From the NCBI RefSeq assembly GCF_017873135.1, contig NZ_JAGGJV010000001.1, positions 248,001 to 312,000 of the forward strand: 64,000 bases of DNA, written 5' to 3'. This document shows, one piece after another, positions 43,661-56,855 of this stretch; the first letter of the stretch is position 1, and each line of letters starts with the position of its first letter. The notes under the pieces are model-generated. The model made no database searches and was not told where the DNA came from. It saw nothing but the letters and a program-made list of their open reading frames with translations. The DNA comes from Rhizobium herbae (GTDB taxonomy: Bacteria > Pseudomonadota > Alphaproteobacteria > Rhizobiales > Rhizobiaceae). The position numbers were made by a program, and so were the translations under genes.

Positions 43661-44698
43661 ATGATGTTTCGACTGAGTTTTGCTGCCGCCACGATATGTG
43701 CGGCTCTTTCGCTCAATCCCGTATCGGCGGCCGAGTTCGAAAAGAACATCATGACCGGCGGACCGCAGGGGACCTATATCCAGATCGGGCGGGATGTCGC
43801 CACACTCGGCAAGACGTGCGGCCTGACGCTCAACGTCAAGGAATCCGCCGGCTCGCTCGAAAACTTCGTCGGTGTCCGCAACAGCAAGAACACCCAGTTC
43901 GGTATCGTTCAGAGCGACGTGCTTGAATACCTGAAGACGTTCGAGGCCGACGATCCGGAGGTGCAGCAGGCGGTGCGCGGCGTGCGCATCATGTTTCCGC
44001 TCTACAACGAGGAAATCCATGTCCTTGCGCGCGCCGACATCAAGGATATGGAAGGCCTGGCCGGTAAGAAGGTTGCCGTCGGCGTCAAGGACAGCGGCAC
44101 GTTCCTGACATCCTCCCTGATCCTCGATATCCTGCAGGTGAAGACCGGTGAGCGTGTGCCGCTCAATCCCGACGCGGCGCTGCCGAAACTGTTGTCCGGC
44201 GAGATCGATGCCTTCTTCTATGTGGCCGGCGCGCCGGCGGCGCTGTTCAAGAACAATCCGATCGACGGGACCAAGTTCCATCTCGTGCCGATCACCGAAG
44301 CGCCGTTGCTGGCAACCTACACGCAGTCACGCATCGATGGCGGCACCTATGCCTTCCAGAAGGAGCCTGTCGATCTGATCGCCGTCAAGGCTGTGATGAT
44401 GACCTATGACTACGACATCAAGCGCAATGCCTATCAGCGGGAAAGCTGCAAGGCCGTGTCGGAATTTTCGAACCTCATTCTCAACAATCTCGACACGCTG
44501 CAAGAGACCGGCCATCCGAAGTGGAAGGATGTCGATCTGACGGCACTGCCGCCGGGTTGGCAGGTCGGCGTCTGCGTCAAGGCGGGCATGGCGCTCGACT
44601 ACAAGCCGGCGTGCAAGGCGCCGGAAGCGGCAACCCAGCAGCCGGATGGCAACGAGGAGTATCTCAACCTGTTGAAGCAGCGGCTGAAGAAGAAGTAA
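43661..44698 (+). CDS. TAXI-family solute-binding protein
   Basis: The 345-residue periplasmic protein belongs to the TAXI group of TRAP-transporter binding proteins. A signal peptide ends near residue 23 (NPVSA-AEF), followed by the group's hallmark MTGGPQGTYIQIGRDVA and, later, VGVKDSGTFLTSSLIL and LLSGEIDAFFYVAGAP. TAXI proteins normally work with a fused 4TM/12TM membrane protein, but none lies next to it; its neighbour is the coiled-coil protein. Extra cysteines in CKAVSEF, VGVCVKAG and YKPACKAPE may form disulfides. Substrate unknown. Confidence 0.85.
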   Translation: MMFRLSFAAATICAALSLNPVSAAEFEKNIMTGGPQGTYIQIGRDVATLGKTCGLTLNVKESAGSLENFVGVRNSKNTQFGIVQSDVLEYLKTFEADDPEVQQAVRGVRIMFPLYNEEIHVLARADIKDMEGLAGKKVAVGVKDSGTFLTSSLILDILQVKTGERVPLNPDAALPKLLSGEIDAFFYVAGAPAALFKNNPIDGTKFHLVPITEAPLLATYTQSRIDGGTYAFQKEPVDLIAVKAVMMTYDYDIKRNAYQRESCKAVSEFSNLILNNLDTLQETGHPKWKDVDLTALPPGWQVGVCVKAGMALDYKPACKAPEAATQQPDGNEEYLNLLKQRLKKK

Positions 44699-44721
44699 GG
44701 CGAGGAAAGATCTCCAAAATA

Positions 44722-44751
44722 AAAGGCCGGCTTCGCGAGAAGCCGGCCTTT
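44722..44751. terminator. Bidirectional terminator between the TAXI gene and glnA
   Basis: A perfect 13-bp stem (AAAGGCCGGCTTC at 44722-44734, complement at 44739-44751) has a GCGA tetraloop, A-rich flank on the left and T-containing flank on the right. It serves the convergent TAXI and glnA genes. Confidence 0.85.
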
Positions 44752-44794
44752 CGTTTGAGGAGAGGACCCGCCAGGGCGGGTCCGAAACAGGCCG

Positions 44795-46204
44795 TTAAGC
44801 CGAGTAGTACATGTCGAATTCGACCGGATGCGGGGTCATTTCGAAACGCATGACTTCGATCATCTTCAGCTCGATATAGGCATCGATCTGGTCATCGTCG
44901 AACACGCCGCCAGCGGTCAGGAACTTGCGATCCTTGTCGAGGCTTTCCAGCGCTTCGCGCAACGAGCCGCAGACGGTCGGGATCTTCTTCAGTTCCTTCG
45001 GCGGCAGGTCGTAGAGATCCTTGTCCATCGCCTTGCCGGGATGGATCTTGTTCTTGATGCCGTCGAGGCCGGCCATCAGCATCGAGGCAAAGCCGAGATA
45101 GGGGTTTGCCAGCGGGTCGGGGAAGCGGACTTCGACGCGCTTCGACTTCGGGCCGGTCCCGAACGGGATGCGGCAGGACGCGGAACGGTTGCGGGCCGAA
45201 TAGGCGAGCAGCACCGGCGCTTCGTAGCCCGGAACCAGACGCTTGTAGGAGTTGGTCGTCGGGTTGGTGAAGGCGTTGATCGCCTTGGCATGCTTGATGA
45301 TGCCGCCGATGTAGAACAGGCAGGATTCCGACAGGCCGGCATATTCGTCGCCGGCGAAAGTCGGCTTGCCGTCCTTCCAGATCGACTGGTGCACGTGCAT
45401 GCCCGAGCCGTTGTCGCCGAAGATCGGCTTCGGCATGAAGGTCGCCGTCTTGCCATAGGCGTTGGCGACCTGATGCACGACATACTTGTAGATCTGGATC
45501 TTGTCGGCGTTGCGCACCAGCGTGTCGAACTTGACGCCGAGCTCGTGCTGGGCGGCCGCCACTTCATGGTGCTGCTTTTCGACAGTGACGCCCATTTCGG
45601 TCAGCACCGTCAGCATTTCGGAACGCATGTCCTGGCAGCTGTCGATCGGCGGAACCGGGAAATAGCCGCCCTTGACGCGCGGACGGTGACCGAGGTTGCC
45701 GGTCTCGTAGTCGGTGTCGTCGTTGGACGGCAATTCCGAACTATCGAGCTTGAAGCCGGTATTGTAGGGATCGGCCTTGTACTTCACGTCGTCGAACACG
45801 AAGAATTCCGGCTCCGGGCCAACGAAGATGGTGTCGCCGATACCGGATGCCTTGAGATAGGCTTCGGCCTTCTTGGCGATGCCGCGCGGATCGCGGTTAT
45901 AGGCCTCACCGGAAACCGGGTCGAGGATGTCGCAGACGATAACCATGGTGGACTGCGCAAAGAAGGGGTCCATGTGCACGGTTGCCGGATCCGGCATCAG
46001 CACCATGTCCGACTCGTTGATGGCCTTCCAGCCGCCGATCGAAGAACCGTCGAACATGACGCCGTCGGCGAACATGTCCTCGTCAACGCAGCCGACGTCC
46101 ATCGTCACGTGCTGCAGCTTGCCCTTCGGATCGGTGAAGCGCAGGTCAACGAACTTGACGTCGTTATCCTTGATTTGCTTGAGGATATCATTTGCAGTCG
46201 TCAT
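44795..46204 (-). CDS. glnA: Glutamine synthetase I
   Basis: GlnA makes glutamine from glutamate, ammonia and ATP, the main ammonia-assimilating step. The 469-residue protein is class I-beta: DGSSIGGWK at residue 52, [10 protein letters not shown] at 129, the metal and ATP site [10 protein letters not shown] near 265, the [10 protein letters not shown] region near 339, and the adenylylation tyrosine Y398 in [10 protein letters not shown]. It lies 59 bp after glnB and is most likely cotranscribed from the sigma-54 promoter ahead of glnB, with activity controlled by GlnE adenylylation through PII. Confidence 0.98.
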   Translation of the reverse strand: MTTANDILKQIKDNDVKFVDLRFTDPKGKLQHVTMDVGCVDEDMFADGVMFDGSSIGGWKAINESDMVLMPDPATVHMDPFFAQSTMVIVCDILDPVSGEAYNRDPRGIAKKAEAYLKASGIGDTIFVGPEPEFFVFDDVKYKADPYNTGFKLDSSELPSNDDTDYETGNLGHRPRVKGGYFPVPPIDSCQDMRSEMLTVLTEMGVTVEKQHHEVAAAQHELGVKFDTLVRNADKIQIYKYVVHQVANAYGKTATFMPKPIFGDNGSGMHVHQSIWKDGKPTFAGDEYAGLSESCLFYIGGIIKHAKAINAFTNPTTNSYKRLVPGYEAPVLLAYSARNRSASCRIPFGTGPKSKRVEVRFPDPLANPYLGFASMLMAGLDGIKNKIHPGKAMDKDLYDLPPKELKKIPTVCGSLREALESLDKDRKFLTAGGVFDDDQIDAYIELKMIEVMRFEMTPHPVEFDMYYSA

Positions 46205-46263
46205 TTTTTGAAAGTCCCTCTTTTGAGATGACGAGGTATGCCCGGGCCGAACGGCCAGGCGGA

Positions 46264-46939
<676 letters not shown>

Positions 46940-48424
46940 ATGCCAATGGACCGCGATGCCTTCATCATTACTCCCGCCGAAATGTCCGCGATCGATCGCG
47001 ATGCGGCCCTGTCGGGAATCGACAGTTTCAGGCTGATGACATCGGCCGGGATGGCCGTTGCGGCCGCCGCCTTGCGGTTTTATCCCGAAGCACTGCGGTT
47101 TGTGATCCTTTGCGGGCCTGGCAACAATGGCGGCGACGGATATGTCGCCGCCGCCACCCTATGCCGGAGCGGAGTGCCAACCGGGGTTTATGCCCTGGGC
47201 GATCCGGCTCGTCTCAAAGGCGACGCCGCCCGCGCCCATGCGGAATGGGGACGCACCGCGGAATCGCTTGCGCAATACAGGCCCAAGCCCGGGGACGTCG
47301 TCATCGACGCCCTGTTCGGCGCCGGCCTGTCGCGCCCGGTCCCGGATGAAGCGGCGGTCGTGATCCGGGCCATCAAACACGAGGACCTGCCTGTTATCGC
47401 CGTAGACCTGCCGTCGGGTGTTGACGGTCGCAGCGGGCAGGTGCTGGGCGAGAGTTTTCACGCCAGCCACACCGTCACATTCATGGCGCGAAAGCCGGGC
47501 CATCTGCTGATGCCGGGCCGGACGCTCTGCGGCAGGCTGGAGATTTTCGACATCGGCATACCCGAGCGAATCCTGCGCATCCGAACAGCCGGGCTTTGCG
47601 AAAACGGCCCGCATCTCTGGGCCGGTCATGCGCGTGCCCTTGACCCTTCGGCCCATAAATTCAAACGTGGTCATCTCGCCGTTTTCTCGGGCGGCCCGCT
47701 GGCAACCGGCGCCGCGCGCCTTTCCGCCATGGCCGGGCTGAAGGCCGGAGCGGGGCTGGTCACACTGGCGTCGGCCTCCGCCGCGCTCAATGTCAATGCA
47801 GCCCATCTGACAGCTGTGATGCTGAAGGAAGTCGAGGATGCCGGCGCTCTCGCCCTCTGGCTTGCTGACAAGCGGGTCAGTGCCTTCGTGCTCGGCCCGG
47901 GGTTTGGCGATATGGAAACAGCGCGCCGATATGCGCTGATGCTCAGCGACCGTGCACTGGTACTCGATGCCGATGGGATCACCGCTTTCAAGGGCGATCC
48001 GGCGTCGCTTTTCGACGCCTATGCCGGGGGAGAAACCCGGCTGGTCATGACCCCGCACGACGGCGAGTTCGCCCGGCTGTTTCCGGACATCGAGGCTGAC
48101 CCTAGTCTCTCGAAGGTCGACCGCGCCATCGCTGCTGCCAGACGCAGTCACGCCGTCATCGTCTACAAGGGCGCCGATACGGTGATCGCATCGCCCGACG
48201 GCCGCGCCGCGATCAACACCAACGCGCCGCCCTGGCTTGCGACGGCCGGATCAGGAGACACGCTCGCCGGCATCATCGGCGCGCATCTGGCGCAGGGCAT
48301 GCCGGCCTTCGAGGCCGCCGCAGCCGGTGTCTGGCGTCACGGGCGGGCGGGGGCGAAAGCCGGCGAGGGGCTGACGGCGGAAGACCTTGCAGCAGCAATC
48401 GAACCGCTCCCTGCCTTTTCCTGA
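46940..48424 (+). CDS. nnr: Bifunctional NAD(P)H-hydrate epimerase / ADP-dependent dehydratase
   Basis: The protein (494 residues from the ATG at 46940) repairs damaged hydrated NAD(P)H. The N-terminal YjeF epimerase domain shows LCGPGNNGGDGYVAAATLC near residue 60 and AVDLPSGVDGRSG near 155; the C-terminal ribokinase-like dehydratase domain has HKFKRGHLAVFSGG, VMTPHDGEFARLF, IVYKGADTVIA and the catalytic-type ATAGSGDTLAGIIGA. The start is uncertain: ATG codons at 46901, 46940 and 46946 are in frame and none has a strong ribosome binding site. Its stop directly abuts the stop of the convergent DUF72 gene. Confidence 0.93.
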   Translation: MPMDRDAFIITPAEMSAIDRDAALSGIDSFRLMTSAGMAVAAAALRFYPEALRFVILCGPGNNGGDGYVAAATLCRSGVPTGVYALGDPARLKGDAARAHAEWGRTAESLAQYRPKPGDVVIDALFGAGLSRPVPDEAAVVIRAIKHEDLPVIAVDLPSGVDGRSGQVLGESFHASHTVTFMARKPGHLLMPGRTLCGRLEIFDIGIPERILRIRTAGLCENGPHLWAGHARALDPSAHKFKRGHLAVFSGGPLATGAARLSAMAGLKAGAGLVTLASASAALNVNAAHLTAVMLKEVEDAGALALWLADKRVSAFVLGPGFGDMETARRYALMLSDRALVLDADGITAFKGDPASLFDAYAGGETRLVMTPHDGEFARLFPDIEADPSLSKVDRAIAAARRSHAVIVYKGADTVIASPDGRAAINTNAPPWLATAGSGDTLAGIIGAHLAQGMPAFEAAAAGVWRHGRAGAKAGEGLTAEDLAAAIEPLPAFS

Positions 48425-49228
48425 TCAGTCGACCCGCTTCTGCAGCGCCCGTGCACCGTTCGGCGCATTGACCTTGCCCTCGGTAATGAAGAACGCAAAA
48501 ACGTCGCGCGGCTTCTTTTCCGGCTTGTGCGTGGGATCGCCAAGTTCGAGTTCATCGACCATTCCGCCGGAAGCCCAGGTCTTGACGCGATCGGCCCAGA
48601 GATCGAGCCGCTTCGCGTCATAGCAAGTCTCGACATCATCGCTGCCTGTCTGAAGCCGGATATAGACAAAATCCGACGTGACGTCGGCGATCATCGGATA
48701 TTCGGCATGGTCGGCGCAGACCACGGCGACATTGTATTTCGCCAAAAGCGCAATGAATTCCGGCGTGCGGAACGACGGGTGGCGCACCTCGACGACATGA
48801 CGCAGCGTCAGGCCATCCTGCTTCTCCGGCAGCAGCGCCAGAAACGCGCCGAAATCGTCGGCATCGAACTTCTTGGTCGGCATTAACTGCCAGAGAATGG
48901 GGCCGAGATGCGGCCCCAGCTCCGTCAGACCTTGTCCAAGAAACTTGCCGATCGATTCACCGGCTTCCGCCAGCACCTTCTTGTTGGTGGCAAAGCGACT
49001 GGCCTTCAGAGAGAAGACAAAACCGTCCGGAACTTCCGAGGCCCATTTGGCGAAGGTTTCCGGCTTTTGCGAACCGTAATAGGTGCCGTTGACCTCGATG
49101 ACCTTTAGCTGGCTGCTGGCAAATTCGAGCTGCCGCTTCTTCGACAGCGTTTCCGGATAGAACGTCCCCTCCCAGGGATCAAAGGTCCAGCCGCCGATGC
49201 CGCAGCGGATCGTGCCTGATTTGGTCAT
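48425..49228 (-). CDS. DUF72-family protein (YecE-like)
   Basis: The 267-residue protein belongs to a TIM-barrel family of unknown function (E. coli YecE). Conserved pieces visible are IRCGIGGWTFDPWEGTFYP at the start, VIEVNGTYYGSQKPETFAKW, FVFSLKASRFATN, and HVVEVRHPSF. It starts 20 bp after uvrA ends, on the same strand, and could share its transcript. The reaction is unknown. Confidence 0.88.
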   Translation of the reverse strand: MTKSGTIRCGIGGWTFDPWEGTFYPETLSKKRQLEFASSQLKVIEVNGTYYGSQKPETFAKWASEVPDGFVFSLKASRFATNKKVLAEAGESIGKFLGQGLTELGPHLGPILWQLMPTKKFDADDFGAFLALLPEKQDGLTLRHVVEVRHPSFRTPEFIALLAKYNVAVVCADHAEYPMIADVTSDFVYIRLQTGSDDVETCYDAKRLDLWADRVKTWASGGMVDELELGDPTHKPEKKPRDVFAFFITEGKVNAPNGARALQKRVD

Positions 49229-49247
49229 GTTTTCCTCGCTGTAAGTT

Positions 49248-52169
<2,922 letters not shown>

Positions 52170-52269
52170 CGTGCCCAGCTTTTGATCTGCATTGGAAAGC
52201 TCCTTATTTAAGGTCGCCAGCGGCCATGTCGAGGCACAAGGTCAAAAACAGCGGGGCTTTCCGAGTCGG

Positions 52270-52298
52270 TTGACAGGATATTACAAACTTATTAGAAC
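52270..52298 (+). promoter_or_regulatory. ssb promoter
   Basis: TTGACA (52270-52275), a 17-bp spacer and TAGAAC (52293-52298) form a near-consensus -35 with a weaker -10, 139 bp upstream of ssb. The left half of the LexA box coincides with the -10 hexamer. Confidence 0.6.
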
Positions 52299-52309
52299 AA
52301 AGAAAGAAC
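52295..52309. promoter_or_regulatory. LexA (SOS) box between uvrA and ssb
   Basis: GAACAAAGAAAGAAC is an exact match to the alphaproteobacterial SOS box GAAC-N7-GAAC, a direct-repeat LexA site. It overlaps the -10 of the ssb promoter and lies 126 bp upstream of uvrA, so LexA can repress at least ssb and probably both genes. Confidence 0.88.
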
Positions 52310-52396
52310 AAAATTCGAAATCTGTTGTGGATGACACAATGCAAAGGGGCGTATGCTTGGCGGTCAGCCGCTAAGATGCGCGCTCTGAATTTGGTA

Positions 52397-52416
52397 GCCG
52401 GGTTGAAAAGCCCGGC
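52397..52416 (+). other. Leader hairpin of ssb
   Basis: GCCGGG and CCCGGC form a 6-bp stem with an 8-nt loop, ending 20 bp before the ssb ATG and just upstream of its ribosome binding region. It could affect translation of ssb or mRNA stability. Confidence 0.4.
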
Positions 52417-52436
52417 AGGATAGCGGGAAAAGCAAG

Positions 52437-52976
52437 ATGGCAGGCAGTGTCAACAAGGTGATTTTGATCGGCAACCTCGGGGCAGACCCGGAAATCCGGC
52501 GCACGCAGGACGGCAAGCCGATCGCCAACCTGAACATTGCAACGTCGGAAAGCTGGCGCGACCGCAATTCCGGCGAGCGCAAGGAAAAGACCGAATGGCA
52601 CCGTGTGGTGATCTTCAACGAAGGCCTCTGCAAGGTTGCCGAACAGTATCTGAAAAAGGGCGCCACGGTCTATATCGAAGGCCAGCTGCAGACCCGCAAA
52701 TGGCAGGACAAGGATGGCCAGGACCGCTACTCGACGGAAGTTGTGCTGCAGGGCTTCAATTCGACGCTGACCATGCTCGGCGGTCGCGGTGACGGGCAGG
52801 GTGCCGGCGGTGGCCGGGGCGGCTCGGAATACGGCGGCGGCAACGCCGGTGGTGGTTCGGACAACTATGGCGGCGATTACGATCGGCCGTCCTCGGCGCC
52901 ATCGGGCCGCTCCGGCGGCGCGAGCAGCAGCGGCGGAAACTTTTCGCGCGATATGGACGACGATATTCCGTTCTGA
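52437..52976 (+). CDS. ssb: Single-stranded DNA-binding protein
   Basis: SSB coats single-stranded DNA during replication, repair and recombination. The 179-residue protein has the OB fold in residues 1-115 ([56 protein letters not shown]), a Gly-rich flexible linker over about 115-165, and the conserved acidic tail MDDDIPF that binds partner proteins. It is divergent from uvrA under a shared LexA box. Confidence 0.97.
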   Translation: MAGSVNKVILIGNLGADPEIRRTQDGKPIANLNIATSESWRDRNSGERKEKTEWHRVVIFNEGLCKVAEQYLKKGATVYIEGQLQTRKWQDKDGQDRYSTEVVLQGFNSTLTMLGGRGDGQGAGGGRGGSEYGGGNAGGGSDNYGGDYDRPSSAPSGRSGGASSSGGNFSRDMDDDIPF

Positions 52977-52993
52977 TCAAAGCGCTAACAGTC

Positions 52994-53021
52994 AAAAAGG
53001 CCCGGGAAATCGGGCCTTTTT
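52994..53021. terminator. Terminator between ssb and marC
   Basis: AAAAAGGCCCG (52994-53004) and CGGGCCTTTTT (53011-53021) form an 11-bp perfect stem with a 6-nt loop, bounded by A and T runs; it works in both directions between two convergent genes. Confidence 0.9.
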
Positions 53022-53052
53022 CGTCAGTGGGACCTGGGTTTATCCTGGGTGT

Positions 53053-53682
53053 TCACAAAGCCATCGTCGATTTGACGCCGTCGACGACGAACTGCACCGC
53101 CAAGGCGGCGAGAATGACGCCGAGCAGCCGGGTCAGGATGGCGCGACCGGTCACGCCCAGGAACCGGTCGATGCGTTCTGCGATCACCAGCGCAGCAAAC
53201 AGAATGGCCAGGCAGACGGCGATGACCAGGATCAACTGAACCCGGTCGATCGTCGCCGAGAAGGAGCCAGAGAGCAGGATCGTCGCCGAGATGGCGCCGG
53301 GGCCGGCAATCAGCGGTAGCGCCAGCGGAAATACCGCGATGTTGTGGATGTGGTCGCGGGTAATGGCGGCTTCGCCGGTCTTTTCCTTCCGCTCGTTGCG
53401 CTTCTCGAAAATCATCTCGAATGCGATCCAGAAGAGCAGCAGCCCGCCGGCGATCCGGAAGGCACCGATGGAGATACCGAGCAAGCCGAGAATGCCGTTT
53501 CCGAACAGCGCGAAGGCCGAGAGGATGAAAAACGCGATCAGCGTGCCGCGCCGAGCAACAAGAAAACGCTCGTGCCGGCTCATGCCGACGGTGAGGCTGA
53601 GGAAGATCGGTGCCAGGCCGGGCGGATCGATGGTGACCAGGATGGTGGTCAGCGCATTGATCAGAAGGTCGATGTGAGTCAT
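53053..53682 (-). CDS. MarC-family integral membrane protein
   Basis: The 209-residue inner-membrane protein has six hydrophobic segments and the MarC family starting pattern INALTTILVTIDPPGLAPIF, with FPLALPLIAGPGAISATILL near residue 115. MarC was once linked to multiple antibiotic resistance, but its true function is unknown. The ATG at 53682 follows GAGGGG. The frame stays open far upstream, antisense to gyrA, but only this part resembles a protein family. Confidence 0.9.
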   Translation of the reverse strand: MTHIDLLINALTTILVTIDPPGLAPIFLSLTVGMSRHERFLVARRGTLIAFFILSAFALFGNGILGLLGISIGAFRIAGGLLLFWIAFEMIFEKRNERKEKTGEAAITRDHIHNIAVFPLALPLIAGPGAISATILLSGSFSATIDRVQLILVIAVCLAILFAALVIAERIDRFLGVTGRAILTRLLGVILAALAVQFVVDGVKSTMAL

Positions 53683-53847
53683 CCCATTCCCCTCGCGGCC
53701 TTGTTTATGATGACCGTCTGATGGATTGTTAGGCGACGGCAGCGCCGAATGAAAGGGCTGTCTTCCACCGTTCTGCCGCTTTTGCCTTGCAAATGCCTTT
53801 GAGAGCGCCGAAGAGCCTAAAAGGCTGTTCAAAACCCAGCCCTGAAA

Positions 53848-53877
53848 TTGGCGCTCGCCGATGCATTCGGCTATAAA
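53848..53877 (+). promoter_or_regulatory. Probable gyrA promoter
   Basis: TTGGCG (53848-53853), an 18-bp spacer and TATAAA (53872-53877) lie 37 bp upstream of the gyrA start codon in the 231-bp divergent region with marC. Confidence 0.5.
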
Positions 53878-53913
53878 AATCTGTCTGATTCTGAACAAAG
53901 ATCGTGATCGAAA

Positions 53914-56703
53914 TTGACTGAACAAACCACACCCGGCGGCGGCAAGAATCCACCAGGCATCGAGCCTATTTCCATCATGGAGGAAATGCAGCGGTCGTAT
54001 CTCGATTACGCCATGAGCGTTATCGTCAGCCGTGCTCTTCCCGATGTTCGCGATGGCCTGAAGCCCGTGCACCGCCGCATCCTGTTCGGGATGAGCGAAC
54101 TCGGTATCGACTGGAACAAGAAATACGTCAAATGCGCCCGCGTCACCGGGGACGTGATGGGTAAATTCCATCCGCACGGCAACTCGGCCATTTACGATGC
54201 GCTGGCGCGTATGGCGCAGCCCTGGTCGCTGCGCCTGCCGCTGATTGACGGTCAGGGCAATTTCGGCTCGATCGACGGCGACCCTCCGGCAGCCGAACGC
54301 TACACCGAGTGCCGTCTGGAGAAGGCGGCGCACGCGCTGCTCGACGACCTGGACAAGGAAACAGTCGATTTTCGCGACAACTATGACGGCACGCTGAGCG
54401 AACCCTCGGTCGTTCCCGCGAAGTTCCCGAACCTTCTGGTCAACGGCGCCGGCGGCATCGCCGTCGGCATGGCGACGAACATTCCGCCGCACAATCTGAT
54501 CGAAGTCGTCAACGGTTGTATCGCCCTGATCGACGAGCCGGCGCTTGAGTTGCATCAGCTGATGGAGATCATTCCAGGCCCCGACTTCCCGACCGGCGCC
54601 TTCATCCTCGGCCGCTCCGGTATCCGTTCTGCCTACGAGACCGGCCGTGGCTCCGTCATCATGCGCGGCCGCGCCATCATCGAACCGATGCGCGGCGACC
54701 GCGAGCAGATCATCATTACCGAAGTTCCCTATCAGGTGAACAAGGCGACGATGATCGAGAAGATGGCCGAACTGGTCAAGGACAAGCGCATCGAGGGCAT
54801 TTCCGACCTGCGCGACGAGTCCGACCGCCAGGGCTATCGTGTCGTCGTCGAACTGAAGCGCGACGCCAACGCCGAGGTCATCCTCAACCAGCTTTATCGC
54901 TATACGCCGCTGCAAACCTCTTTCGGCTGCAACATGGTGGCGTTGAACGGCGGCAAGCCGGAGCAGATGACGCTGCTCGACATGTTGCGCGCCTTCGTCG
55001 CCTTCCGCGAGGAAGTCATCAGCCGGCGCACCAAGTACCTGTTGCGCAAGGCGCGCGACAGGGCGCACGTGTTGGTCGGTCTCGCCATCGCCGTTGCCAA
55101 TATCGACGAGATCATCAAGCTGATCCGCAGTGCGCCGGATCCGGCGACAGCGCGCGAACAGTTGATGACGCGCCGCTGGCCGGCATCGGACGTCGAAAGC
55201 CTGATCCGCCTGATCGACGATCCGCGCCACCGGATCAACGAGGACCTGACCTACAATCTCTCGGAAGAGCAGGCCCGCGCGATCCTCGAACTGCGCCTTG
55301 CCCGCCTTACAGCGCTTGGCCGCGACGAAATCGGCGACGAACTGAACAAGATCGGCGCCGAGATCAGCGACTACCTCGATATCCTGTCGTCGCGCATCCG
55401 CATCATGACTATCGTCAAGAACGAGCTTATCGCCGTTCGCGACGAATTCGGCACACCGCGCCGCACCGTGATCGTCGAAGGCGGTCCGGACATGGACGAC
55501 GAGGACCTGATCGCCCAGGAAGACATGGTCATCACCGTGTCCCATCTGGGCTACATCAAGCGTGTGCCGCTGGCGACCTATCGTGCCCAGCGCCGCGGCG
55601 GCAAGGGCCGCTCCGGCATGGCGACGCGCGATGAGGATTTCGTCACGCGCCTGTTCGTCGCCAATACCCATACGCCGATGCTGTTCTTCTCGTCGCGCGG
55701 TATCGTCTACAAGGAAAAGGTCTGGCGTCTGCCGGTCGGCACGCCGCAGTCGCGCGGCAAGGCGCTGATCAACATGCTGCCGCTGGAGCCAGGCGAACGC
55801 ATCACCACGATCATGCCGTTGCCCGAGGACGAGACGACCTGGGAAAACCTCGACGTCATGTTCTCGACCACGCGCGGAACGGTCCGACGCAACAAGCTGT
55901 CGGACTTCGTCCAGGTCAACCGCAATGGCAAGATCGCCATGAAGCTCGAGGAGGAGGGCGACGAGATCCTCTCCGTCGAGACCTGCACGGAAGACGACGA
56001 CGTCCTTTTGACGACGGCGCTTGGCCAGTGCATCCGCTTCTCGGTCGACGACGTCCGCGTTTTTGCGGGCCGCAATTCGATCGGCGTTCGCGGCATCACG
56101 CTGGGCGAGGGCGACCGGATCATATCGATGACCATCGTCGGCCATGTCGATGCTGAACCGTGGGAGCGTGCAGCCTACCTGAAACGTGCTGCAGCCGAAC
56201 GGCGTGCGGCAACCGGCGAGGACGAGGAAATCGCTCTGGTCGGCGAGGACGTGACTGAAGAAGGTCAGCTTGATGATGCCCGTTATGAGGAACTCAAGGC
56301 ACGTGAACAGTTCGTGCTCACGGTCTCCGTCAAGGGCTTCGGCAAGCGCTCGTCCACCTACGACTTCCGGACCTCCGGCCGCGGCGGCAAGGGTATTCGT
56401 GCAACGGACACGTCCAAGACCGGCGAAATCGGCGAGTTGGTCGCAGCCTTCCCGGTGGAAGACAAGGACCAGATCATGCTCGTCTCCGATGGCGGCCAGT
56501 TGATCCGCGTTCCCGTTGGCGGCATCCGGCTTGCAAGCCGCGCCACCAAGGGCGTGACGATCTTCACGACCGCCAAGGACGAAAAGGTGGTCTCCGTCGA
56601 GCGGATCAGCGAACCCGCCGAAGAGGATGAGGAAATCGCTGATGGGGCGGACCTGCCGGAGGGCGAGGCACCGACCGAGCCGCCGGTCGCAACGGAAGAA
56701 TAA
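53914..56703 (+). CDS. gyrA: DNA gyrase subunit A
   Basis: GyrA cuts and rejoins DNA in gyrase, which introduces negative supercoils. The 929-residue protein has the winged-helix breakage domain with catalytic Y130 ([10 protein letters not shown]) and the quinolone-resistance region [18 protein letters not shown] (residues 83-100), where N90 stands at the E. coli D82 position while S91 and D95 keep the S83 and D87 equivalents. The C-terminal wrapping domain has the GyrA box QRRGGKG and a second SGRGGKG, and an acidic tail. The start is a TTG ([12 protein letters not shown]), with a weak ribosome binding site. Confidence 0.97.
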   Translation: MTEQTTPGGGKNPPGIEPISIMEEMQRSYLDYAMSVIVSRALPDVRDGLKPVHRRILFGMSELGIDWNKKYVKCARVTGDVMGKFHPHGNSAIYDALARMAQPWSLRLPLIDGQGNFGSIDGDPPAAERYTECRLEKAAHALLDDLDKETVDFRDNYDGTLSEPSVVPAKFPNLLVNGAGGIAVGMATNIPPHNLIEVVNGCIALIDEPALELHQLMEIIPGPDFPTGAFILGRSGIRSAYETGRGSVIMRGRAIIEPMRGDREQIIITEVPYQVNKATMIEKMAELVKDKRIEGISDLRDESDRQGYRVVVELKRDANAEVILNQLYRYTPLQTSFGCNMVALNGGKPEQMTLLDMLRAFVAFREEVISRRTKYLLRKARDRAHVLVGLAIAVANIDEIIKLIRSAPDPATAREQLMTRRWPASDVESLIRLIDDPRHRINEDLTYNLSEEQARAILELRLARLTALGRDEIGDELNKIGAEISDYLDILSSRIRIMTIVKNELIAVRDEFGTPRRTVIVEGGPDMDDEDLIAQEDMVITVSHLGYIKRVPLATYRAQRRGGKGRSGMATRDEDFVTRLFVANTHTPMLFFSSRGIVYKEKVWRLPVGTPQSRGKALINMLPLEPGERITTIMPLPEDETTWENLDVMFSTTRGTVRRNKLSDFVQVNRNGKIAMKLEEEGDEILSVETCTEDDDVLLTTALGQCIRFSVDDVRVFAGRNSIGVRGITLGEGDRIISMTIVGHVDAEPWERAAYLKRAAAERRAATGEDEEIALVGEDVTEEGQLDDARYEELKAREQFVLTVSVKGFGKRSSTYDFRTSGRGGKGIRATDTSKTGEIGELVAAFPVEDKDQIMLVSDGGQLIRVPVGGIRLASRATKGVTIFTTAKDEKVVSVERISEPAEEDEEIADGADLPEGEAPTEPPVATEE

Positions 56704-56722
56704 GATCTTCCATCACATCATC

Positions 56723-56755
56723 AAAAGCCGGGCGGTCATGATCGCCCGGCTTTTT
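56723..56755 (+). terminator. Terminator after gyrA
   Basis: AAAAGCCGGGCG (56723-56734) pairs with CGCCCGGCTTTT (56743-56754) over 12 bp with an 8-nt loop, followed by T and TTT. It separates gyrA from the next cassette. Confidence 0.9.
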
Positions 56756-56855
56756 CTTTGTGGTTGAATTCGCCCGCCCAAGAATTAATCCTGCTGCTGT
56801 ACCGTTACAGAGATGATTCCCGCATGGGAGATCGGTGCGGGGGATGGGGAACATC

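Noticed and set aside
53301-53682. MarC as a multidrug-resistance protein
   Set aside because: The original link to antibiotic resistance has not held for the family; it is kept as a membrane protein of unknown function.
53683-56145. Very long minus-strand open frame continuing upstream of marC, antisense to gyrA
   Set aside because: It mirrors gyrA codon by codon in a GC-rich genome; its translation is low-complexity Asp/Arg/His-rich and unlike any protein. Only the marC part (to 53682) is real.
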